DNA from: Puniceicoccales bacterium
GTDB lineage: Bacteria > Verrucomicrobiota > Verrucomicrobiia > Opitutales > LL51
Assembly (NCBI GenBank): GCA_031266235.1
Contig: JAISBJ010000021.1
Location: 1 to 14,490 of the forward strand
Direction: 5' to 3'
Length of the DNA: 14,490 bases
Under the pieces are notes generated by a model that worked only from the letters and a program-made list of their open reading frames with translations, ran no database searches and was not told where the DNA came from. The position numbers were made by a program, and so were the translations under genes. Positions 1 to 6,420 of the stretch are shown here, piece after piece. Numbering within the stretch: position 1 is the first letter of the stretch; the number at the start of each line of letters is the position of its first letter.

Positions 1-184
1 GAAACATGTCTTGCCACCAGGAATTTTTTACATTTTTTTTAATTTCCGCCCCCAAAGGACCGTAGTCGAAGCAGCCGGCGACGCCGTTGTAAATCTCGGA
101 GGACGGGAAAATAATTCCCCGCCGCTTGCATAAACCAATGACCTGATCCATCGTCGGACCTCCGTACTCTCCGCGCTCCGCCAT
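1..184 (-). CDS. glyQS: Glycyl-tRNA synthetase, class II homodimeric type (5' part only)
   Basis: The protein charges tRNA-Gly with glycine in the cytoplasm. Reading the minus strand from the ATG at 184-182 gives about 61 codons before the window edge cuts the gene. The residues include LCKRRGIIFPSSEIYNG, then FDYGPLGAEIKKNV and WWQDMF. This is the hallmark N-terminus of the single-chain (alpha2) GlyRS found in many bacteria, archaea and eukaryotes, as opposed to the alpha2beta2 GlyQ/GlyS enzyme. An in-frame ATG at 151-149 (MDQVIGLC) is an alternative start. I prefer 184 because family members usually have about ten residues before the MDxxxxLCKRRG segment. No clear Shine-Dalgarno sequence precedes it. 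Only the N-terminus is visible, so nothing can be said about the catalytic motifs 2 and 3 or the anticodon-binding domain. Confidence 0.9.
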   Translation of the reverse strand, partial: MAERGEYGGPTMDQVIGLCKRRGIIFPSSEIYNGVAGCFDYGPLGAEIKKNVKNSWWQDMF

Positions 185-219
185 ACTTTTTCTATAAAAA
201 TTTTCCAAAAAATAACGCT

Positions 220-316
220 AAAATCGCCCACTGCAATACTAAATTTCCGCAAAAATTTTTCACATAAAAATATTCAAATCGCTCCCTTTAATATTAAATT
301 TTTTGTAAAAATTTTA
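220..316. repeat. Possible old, diverged tandem duplication in the glyQS upstream spacer
   Basis: Two stretches of about 41 bases (220-260 and 276-316) can be aligned. Both begin AAATCGC, pass through AATA(C/T)TAAATTT and end AAAAATTTT, with most differences being C/T exchanges. The region lies between the small membrane protein gene and glyQS on the minus strand and would hold the glyQS leader or promoter. The bases are A/T rich, so chance similarity is a real alternative. I see no gene in this spacer (185-344). Confidence 0.3.
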
Positions 317-344
317 CAAATCAACCCCAAAACATCCTCGCCCA

Positions 345-608
345 TCAAAGGCCGCGTGCCAGCCAGCCCTTTTGGTGAATCGTGTTCCTGATGCCAAGGG
401 CCGCCGTGTATAAATACACCGCGTACAAAATGCATTGCTGCCGCTCCCCTATGCAAAAATTGTGCCACACCAGCACCGCATTCGTCATCAGCCATAAGAC
501 GTAGCTTAACTTCAGGCGCATCGTCGCATTATAATAGGACCCCAAAAGCGCAACGACCATCACGATCCATAGTAAAATTTGTGTCAAATTTTCACAAAAC
601 CAACCCAT
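345..608 (-). CDS. Small three-helix membrane protein, PnuC/PQ-loop-like size and pattern
   Basis: An 87-residue integral inner-membrane protein is read from the ATG at 608. A GTG at 620 would add four residues. Three hydrophobic helices are visible: ILLWIVMVVALLGSYYN (about 10-26), LSYVLWLMTNAVLVWHNF (about 34-51) and QCILYAVYLYTAALGI (about 58-73). A charged tail follows. The W/N-rich helix 2 (LWLMTNAVLVW) resembles small proteins annotated as nicotinamide-riboside-transporter-like, but at this length it would be a half-transporter at most. The start overlaps the end of the upstream P-loop kinase gene by 17 bases, which implies translational coupling and a shared job. The family assignment is tentative. 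That it is coding is supported by the hydrophobic pattern and the operon overlap. Confidence 0.65.
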   Translation of the reverse strand: MGWFCENLTQILLWIVMVVALLGSYYNATMRLKLSYVLWLMTNAVLVWHNFCIGERQQCILYAVYLYTAALGIRNTIHQKGWLARGL

Positions 609-1188
609 AACACCGCTCACAATCTAAATAAATTTTACCACCATCCCCTACCCGGATCCCGCTCGCCCACATGTCGCCGTATGTCAGCACGCGCACCCGA
701 TCGCCAAAATTTTCCATCAACAAACGCTCAAATAAATCCTCTATCCTCCTCGCAAATTGCCTGTCCGTGTCGCGCACGCCGTCGGCCTGCAGCGCATCAC
801 AGCCTTCGCTTTTTACAAAAAAAATGTCGTCGTACTCGCCCGTCCAAACCTTAAACGCCTCCAATAAACCGCTCTCGAGGCCGGAAATACTTTCTTGGCG
901 CGTCGCTTCCGAATAGACAAAAGAGTCCAAAACCCCGCGGTCCAACACGAGGTGGCGGTACCCGTAGGCGATCGCTTCCAATTCCTTCACGGCCTGTTTG
1001 AGCGCAATGTATAGCGTCGAATTTACAGTCTGGCCCTGATTGATCGGGAACGGCGATTCGCGGGCCGTCTCGCTTAAAACAACAGCATTATAGCCATTTT
1101 TTTTGAGCTCCGAACAAATGCGGTGGGACAGCGTCGACTTCCCGCAGCCGTGGGTCCCCGTAATCAGATGCCGATAAATTTTCGCCAT
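592..1188 (-). CDS. P-loop ATPase/kinase of the AAA_28 (NadR-like) type
   Basis: This 198-residue cytoplasmic protein has a Walker A motif near its N-terminus (GTHGCGKST, about residues 11-19). A strand with SETARESPFPINQ follows at about 39-51, and then a Walker-B-like LVLDRGVLDSFVYS at about 80-93. That order (GxxGxGKST, E.AR, D..xxDS) is characteristic of the AAA_28 family, which includes the nicotinamide riboside kinase domain of NadR and many small-molecule kinases of unknown substrate. Length and architecture fit a single kinase domain. The partner downstream is a small membrane protein whose start overlaps this stop codon. If that partner moves nicotinamide riboside, this kinase could trap it by phosphorylation, but that is inference. 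The ATG at 1188 lies inside one copy of a tandem duplication (1163-1359), so a second, orphan copy of the start region sits just upstream. Confidence 0.75.
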   Translation of the reverse strand: MAKIYRHLITGTHGCGKSTLSHRICSELKKNGYNAVVLSETARESPFPINQGQTVNSTLYIALKQAVKELEAIAYGYRHLVLDRGVLDSFVYSEATRQESISGLESGLLEAFKVWTGEYDDIFFVKSEGCDALQADGVRDTDRQFARRIEDLFERLLMENFGDRVRVLTYGDMWASGIRVGDGGKIYLDCERCYGLVL

Positions 1189-1359
1189 ATTTTCTAAAAG
1201 CTATCCCTGTTTTTAAAAATGCAAGCTTTTTTTCATATTTTTAGAGCAGTGCGTTTTGGAATCAGATGCCGATAAATTTTCGTCATATTTTCTAAAAGTT
1301 ATCCCTGTTTTTAAAAATGCAAGCTTTTTTTTCATATTTTTAGAGCAGCGCGTTTTGGA
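1163..1359. repeat. Tandem duplication of the lpxB-kinase junction (98/99 bp, two copies)
   Basis: Copy 1 (1163-1260) and copy 2 (1261-1359) differ by three transitions and one base in a T run. Each copy spans the last bases of lpxB including its stop, the whole spacer, and the first 26 bases of the kinase gene including its ATG. The genuine lpxB end is in copy 2 and the genuine kinase start is in copy 1. The duplication therefore leaves an orphan lpxB tail and an orphan ATG-bearing kinase head between the two genes. Copy 2 keeps ATG as ATG-ACG-AAA where copy 1 has ATG-GCG-AAA. Confidence 0.95.
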
Positions 1360-2503
1360 TCCACGAAACCGCGTCATTTTGGGCGTCGGCCGAAAGAATT
1401 CGCCGCAATTCCTCCCCGTCTTTCTGCGCGCGCAGGCGGATTTCCGGGTCGTTCAAACAGTCGCGCAACGCGTGGCAAATGAGTTTCGGTTTCGCGGAAA
1501 ATTGTAAAAATTCGCGGGCCGATTCACGATTTAAAAGAATGTTTGCGATGTGTAAAAATTTTACCTTGACGAGGACCTTCGCCAGACCGTATGTAAAAAT
1601 ATTCGCCCGGTAAACGACGACGCCCGGGATCCCCGCCAAAGCACAGTTCAGCGCCATCGTCCCCGAGCTCATCAGCGCCGCACCCACCGGAATCTTTTTC
1701 GCCCCACTCCGAATAAAAATAGTGGATATATTTGCATATTTTTTACTAATGCTTTGCAAAACCCCCAAAATATCGTCGTCGGGATAAACCACAACGACCT
1801 CGCGCATTTCACCGAATTTTCGCAACTGTTTAACGGTGTCGAGCATGATGGGGAAAATTTTTCGCACGGGCGCTTTCCGGCTCCCCGGCAGCAAAAGAAT
1901 CGGGCCGTCGGGGATGTGGTGGACCGGCAGCTCGTAGTCCTCCTCCAAAAACGGGTGGCCCAAAAATTGCACGTCGAGGGCGGTGTCCCGGTAGCACGCC
2001 TTCTCGAACGGGAAAATCGTCCCCAGGGCGTCGATATATTTCGCGATCACAAAGCGCCGCTTCGCCTTCCAAGCCCAAATTTGCGGGCTAATATAGTGGT
2101 ATAATTTTACTTTTCCGCCCCCTTTGAAGCTGATGCCGCGCCGAAAAAGTTCCTTCGCGATGCGCAAATTGAGGCCCGGGAAGTCCACGAAACAGACCGC
2201 TTTGGGCTGATATCGGGCGATCCAATCGCAGGTTATTTTTAAAAATTTTGAGAAAAATGAAAGGTTGCGCAACACTTCCGCGACACCTACGACGGAAAAT
2301 TCCACCAAATTAAAGAGAAAATCGACGCCCGTTTTTTCGAGATTATCGCCGCCGATCGCGCAAATACTGTACTGGGGATATTTTATTTGCAATTTTTTGA
2401 CAAATGTGGCCGCGTGTTCATCGCCGGAATACTCCCCCGCGATGACCAGCAAATCGGGGAATTCGGCCGCTATCTCGTTGAACGCAATCCTGTGCATGGC
2501 CAT
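1340..2503 (-). CDS. lpxB: Lipid-A-disaccharide synthase
   Basis: LpxB joins UDP-2,3-diacylglucosamine and lipid X to form the lipid A disaccharide at the inner membrane, so the cell makes LPS. The 387-residue length fits the family. Visible signatures in order are AGEYSGDEHAA near residue 22, CAIGGDNLEKTGV near 48, FVDFPGLNLRIAKEL near 106, YISPQIWAWKAKR near 137, LPGSRK near 205, and the C-terminal donor-binding stretch SSGTMALNCALAGIPGVVVY near 278. The usual AGExSGD is present with Tyr in the variable place. The start is either the ATG at 2503 or the second ATG two codons later. Neither has an obvious Shine-Dalgarno sequence, and the upstream bases are the duplicated tail of ychF. lpxB is usually grouped with other lpx genes; here it sits between ychF and a kinase. 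Confidence 0.95.
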   Translation of the reverse strand: MAMHRIAFNEIAAEFPDLLVIAGEYSGDEHAATFVKKLQIKYPQYSICAIGGDNLEKTGVDFLFNLVEFSVVGVAEVLRNLSFFSKFLKITCDWIARYQPKAVCFVDFPGLNLRIAKELFRRGISFKGGGKVKLYHYISPQIWAWKAKRRFVIAKYIDALGTIFPFEKACYRDTALDVQFLGHPFLEEDYELPVHHIPDGPILLLPGSRKAPVRKIFPIMLDTVKQLRKFGEMREVVVVYPDDDILGVLQSISKKYANISTIFIRSGAKKIPVGAALMSSGTMALNCALAGIPGVVVYRANIFTYGLAKVLVKVKFLHIANILLNRESAREFLQFSAKPKLICHALRDCLNDPEIRLRAQKDGEELRRILSADAQNDAVSWIQNALL

Positions 2504-2504
2504 T

Positions 2505-2742
2505 ATTAAAACGAAAAATAATCACGTCGCCATCTCTAACTTTGTAATCCCGGCCCTCGAGGCGATATTTCCCCGCCTCTTTCGCGGCGAGTATCGATCC
2601 GGCTTTGACTAAATTTTCACAATTAATTAAAACGAAAAATAATCACGTCGCCATCCCTAACTTCGTAATCTCGGCCTTCGAGGCGATATTTCCCCGCTTC
2701 TTTCGCGGCGAGTATCGATCCGGCTTTGACCAAATTTTCACA
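2505..2742. repeat. Tandem duplication of the ychF 3' end (117 bp copies, 121 bp period)
   Basis: Copy 1 (2505-2621) and copy 2 (2626-2742) differ at six positions, all transitions, with no gaps. Copy 2 is the genuine C-terminal TGS segment of ychF, ending at the TAA at 2625-2623. Copy 1 lies downstream of the stop and touches the lpxB start codon. Read in the matching frame, five of the six differences are synonymous (TTG/TTA, GAA/GAG twice, CGA/CGG, AGG/AGA), and one changes Glu to Lys. The copy 1 frame is shifted relative to the ychF frame and lies after its stop, so it is not expected to be translated as part of YchF. Confidence 0.95.
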
Positions 2743-3717
2743 GCTCACCACCTCCGCTTTGATGAACCCGCGCTCAAAATCACCGTGAATAATCCCCGCG
2801 CACTGGGGCGCTTTCATCCCCACTTTGAACGTCCACGCGCGCACCTCCATCTCGCCCGCCGTAAAGTAAGAAGCCAGGCCCAACAGGTCGTAGGTCGCCC
2901 GAATGAGCCCCGAAACACCGCTGTCCTCCACGCCAAAATCACTCAGGTAGGCCCTCGCTTCCTCGGCGGAAAAATCGATCAAATCCGCTTCCAATTGGGC
3001 GCAAATCCTACAACACCCGGCGCCGCGCCCGGATTGTAAATAATGGCCGACGCGCTCCGTAAATTTATTCCCGCTCGCCATCTCCCCTTCGGACACATTG
3101 CAGGCGTAAATGACGGGCTTCGAAGATAGCAAATTGAACGATCGGAGCAAAATTTTCTCTTCCTCGCCCACTTCCAACGCATTCGCCCGATTCCCTCCGT
3201 CGAGGTGGTTTTGCAGGCGCTGTAAAAGTTCGGCGGCCTTGGCAGCTTCCCGATCACCGGTACGAGCTTTTTTTAAATTTTTATTAATCTGATTTTCAAT
3301 GGATTGTAAATCCGCCAAAAGCAGTTCCGTTTCGATGATTTCGATGTCGCGCAGGGGATCAATATTGCCGGCGCTGTGAATAATATCGCCATTTTCGAAG
3401 CAGCGCACCACGTGAATAATCGCATCGACTTCGCGAATGTTCGCCAGAAATTTGTTGCCAAGGCCCTCGCCGCGATTCGCCCCCGCCACGAGTCCCGCTA
3501 TGTCGACGATTTCGATCGCCGCTGGAACCAATTTTTCCGTCTTTGCGATGGGTTTGAGCGCCGCCAGACGCCCATCGGGGACCTCGACGACGCCGACGTT
3601 GGGATCGATGGTGCAAAAGGGATAATTCTCCGCCTGGGCCTTGCGCGTCCGCGTCAACGCATTGAATAGCGTACTTTTCCCCACGTTCGGCAACCCGACA
3701 ATCCCCGCTTGCAACAT
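2623..3717 (-). CDS. ychF: Ribosome-associated ATPase YchF (OLA1/Obg-like)
   Basis: YchF is a P-loop nucleotidase that prefers ATP, binds ribosomes and is linked to stress responses. The 364 residues match the family length. The N-terminal G domain has GLPNVGKST at 8-16 and a switch region with FCTIDPNVGVVEVPD at about 34-48. IVDIAGLVAGANRGEGLGNKF follows at about 70-90, and then the non-canonical NVSEGE in place of the NKxD that gives GTP specificity. A coiled-coil insert (IENQINKNLKKA and onward, about 140-180) and the C-terminal TGS domain ending GDVIIFRFN complete the protein. The ATG at 3717 is preceded by a G-rich run (GGGGG) that could serve as a ribosome site. Its last 38 codons are present a second time just downstream (see repeat). 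Confidence 0.96.
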   Translation of the reverse strand: MLQAGIVGLPNVGKSTLFNALTRTRKAQAENYPFCTIDPNVGVVEVPDGRLAALKPIAKTEKLVPAAIEIVDIAGLVAGANRGEGLGNKFLANIREVDAIIHVVRCFENGDIIHSAGNIDPLRDIEIIETELLLADLQSIENQINKNLKKARTGDREAAKAAELLQRLQNHLDGGNRANALEVGEEEKILLRSFNLLSSKPVIYACNVSEGEMASGNKFTERVGHYLQSGRGAGCCRICAQLEADLIDFSAEEARAYLSDFGVEDSGVSGLIRATYDLLGLASYFTAGEMEVRAWTFKVGMKAPQCAGIIHGDFERGFIKAEVVSCENLVKAGSILAAKEAGKYRLEGRDYEVRDGDVIIFRFN

Positions 3718-3911
3718 GCCCCCAGCTAAAAAATTCCCTCGACTTCTGCAAGAATTTATCGCTCGAATTGCTCCCGAAAAAAAATGATTTTCCGCTAAAA
3801 ATAAAGAAAAATTTTATGAAAATTTTAAATATATGCAAGCAAAACAGAAATTTTTACATTTTAATAACATAATTCCCTTTCGCAACACAGTAAAATTATT
3901 ATTATAAAAGT

Positions 3912-5903
3912 ATGAGCTTTGGAAAAATTGATCTGGGCAGAGGAAATTATGCAACCTTCAGCGGCAACGCTAATGCCCAAGCACAAAACGCTACCCAAGC
4001 CAACCTGCACCTCAGCAACGGACGAGAATTCACCATTTCAGTCGACGTAGCCACAACAGCAAACACAGGAAGGGGGATTATTGGCACAATAAAAGCCAAA
4101 GTACGCGCGATGTTCACTACGAAAGTAAGTATACTCAGAAAATTAGCCCAACGCCAAACCCTTTCCGGCCCAGAATTAAAAAAGGCAATGCAATGCCTCA
4201 CTAAATTTTACAGGCAAGGTGATCAATCGGCGAAAGTAAAAAGTATGATAGAAAATTTGACCCGACCAACGGGAAATCAAACCTCTGCGACCGTCCAAGA
4301 AACAGCGGCCAGTCAATGTATAGAAGCCCTTTGCGGCCCAGAACAATTGCGAGAAGTCTTTCGCATTAGGGATCAAAATATTTTTTCAAAAGCCAATGCC
4401 GCGCACTATGGAGCAATTATGCAAGCGGCTTTCGATCAAGCAAGAATACAAAACGGCTTCGCATTCCACTCCGCATCCAATGATCTTCAGCAAGCCATCG
4501 CCAGATGTCTGGAAAATTTACCGGATCCACCGGCAAAAAAAGATTTTTTAACATGTATTTCAAAAATGAAAAAAGCGACCATCGCCGCGCTAGATCAATT
4601 ATCACCGGGACAAGGAAAAAAGCTCTTTGCAAAATACTATCCTGAAGCTTTAAACAATAATTCCGCTGCTTGGGTACCGTTTCGACGGGAAGTAGCGTTG
4701 GTTACAAAGCGTGGAACAACGGAGCAGTTTGCCTCCGCCCTTACGCCGGCTCACAAGATGGGATGCTTCTCCTACTTGGGAGGCGACGGACAACCCGCAG
4801 GTATTTCTTCAATGGATCGCAATACGCCACATGCCATGAATTTATGGGAAACCCGAGTGACTTCTTCCGACGGACAACCACTTTTCCAAGCCATTCGCCA
4901 CGGATGTACTAGGGGACAAAAAAGTGCAAGTGAAGAAATTTTAACGGCATGTTTGGCACAAAAATTCGGAATGAAACAACTCACCAATGGAACCAAAAAT
5001 GAAGGAACAGCAGATAATCCCTATTCTTTGCAACTGGCAAACATGCAACTCATGACCCCCGGAGGCTCTATTACTGGAGTTAGTACGGACAAGTCATTGC
5101 CTTTGAAGCAAATAAAAGGATTTCGGGAGTTGGCTAACCGCCCACAGCCCATAGCATTAACAATCCCGACGCCAAACGGAAGGCAAATTTTCGTAAAACT
5201 CGAGCCTCCTCTATTGTTCAATTTCCCAACTAATTTACAGCATTTTACCCACGGTATCCGCATGGTGGAAAAGGACGAAGGCGGCGAAATAAAAAAACAA
5301 AATACCGCAAGTATGGAAGCTTTACTGGGGAAAAGAGCCATAGAAAGCGCTTCAATTCATCCCAATGATTTTAATCCTCAAAATATTGATTTGGATCGTG
5401 AAAAAAATCTTTTCCCCGAAGACTCCCTCGTGGGAAAATTTTTACGCTCAGACGCCCCCGATGACAAAAAGAAAATCGTCGTCCAACTCGCCCACCAAAT
5501 CGCCGATATATGGCGATCAGATCAACACAAAACTAACGCCACTGAACCCTACGCCATCCAGTCGCGCATCGCATTGCTCACTTACCAGCTGGGGCTGTCC
5601 ACTACCTTTAATTGTAAAAGCGGTAAGGATCGAACGGGCATACTCGACACTGAAACGAAAAATTTGGCAATGGAAATTGAAATGAATGGAGGAATCGTCC
5701 CCGAATCCTACCACACGCTAGACGACCGCGAAAAATATAATTTGAGCAGCATGGTCGACGCCAGCGGCGCAAATCACGTCACGAGAGCGTGTACGGGGGT
5801 CGCCGGTTTGAAAATCCAGAGGACTTTCGGGCCGTTCAGATTTTCCGGCGTGGAAAATCGGGCGGGAGACGTCCTAGGAGCTGCAAAATTGGCTAAGGGA
5901 TGA
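3912..5903 (+). CDS. SopB/SigD/IpgD-family inositol phosphate phosphatase, putative type III effector
   Basis: Members of this family (Salmonella SopB, Shigella IpgD) are injected by type III secretion and dephosphorylate phosphoinositides in host membranes, altering actin, uptake and Akt signalling. The protein has 663 residues. The catalytic Cys-X5-Arg motif CKSGKDRTG is intact, with C568 and R574. Other stretches align with SopB in the right order: HAMNLW (307-312), IRHG (328-331), FNFPTNL (436-442; SopB has FNVGVNEL), IADIWRSDQH (530-539, like SopB IKDIWKNNQH) and ACTGVAGLK near the C-terminus. SopB has its catalytic Cys at 460, so this protein carries about 108 more residues ahead of it. 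The first 45 residues are rich in Asn, Gln, Ala, Ser and Thr with few charges and no Sec signal peptide, as expected for a type III secretion signal. It stands alone, divergent from ychF and ending in strong hairpins. GC in hand-counted 60-base samples is about 40-43% around 4560 and 4980, but about 60% near 5761, close to its neighbours. A weak TATTAT lies just before the start, with no good -35 or Shine-Dalgarno sequence. No chaperone or secretion gene is in the window. Confidence 0.92.
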   Translation: MSFGKIDLGRGNYATFSGNANAQAQNATQANLHLSNGREFTISVDVATTANTGRGIIGTIKAKVRAMFTTKVSILRKLAQRQTLSGPELKKAMQCLTKFYRQGDQSAKVKSMIENLTRPTGNQTSATVQETAASQCIEALCGPEQLREVFRIRDQNIFSKANAAHYGAIMQAAFDQARIQNGFAFHSASNDLQQAIARCLENLPDPPAKKDFLTCISKMKKATIAALDQLSPGQGKKLFAKYYPEALNNNSAAWVPFRREVALVTKRGTTEQFASALTPAHKMGCFSYLGGDGQPAGISSMDRNTPHAMNLWETRVTSSDGQPLFQAIRHGCTRGQKSASEEILTACLAQKFGMKQLTNGTKNEGTADNPYSLQLANMQLMTPGGSITGVSTDKSLPLKQIKGFRELANRPQPIALTIPTPNGRQIFVKLEPPLLFNFPTNLQHFTHGIRMVEKDEGGEIKKQNTASMEALLGKRAIESASIHPNDFNPQNIDLDREKNLFPEDSLVGKFLRSDAPDDKKKIVVQLAHQIADIWRSDQHKTNATEPYAIQSRIALLTYQLGLSTTFNCKSGKDRTGILDTETKNLAMEIEMNGGIVPESYHTLDDREKYNLSSMVDASGANHVTRACTGVAGLKIQRTFGPFRFSGVENRAGDVLGAAKLAKG

Positions 5904-5941
5904 GGCTTAAAGCAAAAAATGGGCTAAAAAGAACAAAAGCC

Positions 5942-6007
5942 CAAGGAGTTTCATTCCTTGTAAGGCATGCGGCGAAGCCGCATGCCTTGCGCGCTTTGCG
6001 CGCGGCT
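5942..6007 (+). terminator. Array of hairpins after the SopB-like gene
   Basis: Three hairpins follow one another. CAAGGA/TCCTTG pairs 5942-5947 with 5955-5960. A perfect 12-bp stem pairs 5962-5973 (AAGGCATGCGGC) with 5977-5988 around a GAA loop. GCGCGC/GCGCGC pairs 5989-5994 with 5998-6003 around TTT. A fourth, weaker GGGCT/AGCCC pairing (5921-5925 with 5938-5942) precedes them. The last stem is followed by GGCTTTTGTT, giving a short T run, so termination of plus-strand transcription is likely. Because hairpins are symmetric and the next gene converges from the right, it may also act on the minus strand. Confidence 0.65.
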
Positions 6008-6086
6008 TTTGTTCCGAGTCTCGAAATACCCGAGAAATAAAGTAAAAAAATTCCAAAATAAAACCTATATTTTTTCAAAAAAACGT

Positions 6087-6386
6087 TTATTCTTCGACGC
6101 TGACAACGGCGGTCCAATCGTCGCCGACGAAAAATCCCAATCGCCCGTGCTGGATGGCGTGTTTATCGAGCAATGCCGTAACGGCCTGCATTTCCGCTTT
6201 CTGGACTTCCTCCGGATTATTTCCTGTCGCCTTTCGGACGAACATATTTTCCGGCAAATCGAAGGATTCGCCGCCGCGTGCGAAGGAACGCTTATACCCC
6301 AGCATCATCAACGCCCGGTGAATTTTCCCATTATTTTCCTCGGAATCGTGAAAAATTGTCACCAAAAAATGCTTCAAATCACTCAT
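6087..6386 (-). CDS. Hypothetical protein, 99 residues
   Basis: I do not recognise this family with confidence. From the ATG at 6386 (MSDLKHFLVTIF) the product is 99 residues, soluble and acidic at the C-terminus. The pattern is a strand (HFLVTIFH), a helix (GKIHRALMMLGYKRSF), the segment FDLPENMFVRK, a helix (NPEEVQKAEMQAVTALLDKH) and two final strands (GRLGFFVGD, WTAVVSVEE). This is compatible with a small ferredoxin-like alpha/beta fold such as DUF2622-type proteins, but that is only a guess. A GGGAAA just before the ATG can serve as a ribosome site, which favours this start over an upstream TTG at 6419. The gene lies downstream of the LptF/G permease on the same strand, separated by 304 bases that consist mostly of a duplicated permease tail. 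Confidence 0.6.
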   Translation of the reverse strand: MSDLKHFLVTIFHDSEENNGKIHRALMMLGYKRSFARGGESFDLPENMFVRKATGNNPEEVQKAEMQAVTALLDKHAIQHGRLGFFVGDDWTAVVSVEE

Positions 6387-6420
6387 AATTTTCCCAACCG
6401 CATGTCCAATGTATGGCAAA

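Noticed and set aside
28..252. 74-codon minus-strand frame at the left edge
   Set aside because: It is out of frame with the unmistakable GlyRS N-terminus on the same strand.
1201..1340. Rho-independent terminator after lpxB
   Set aside because: Around AAGCTTTTTT there is only the 6-base palindrome AAGCTT next to a T run. The stem is too short.
2265..3039. Plus-strand frames that share a repeated segment (IKTKNNHVAI)
   Set aside because: The repeated peptide is just the antisense of the duplicated ychF tail, not a repeat protein family.
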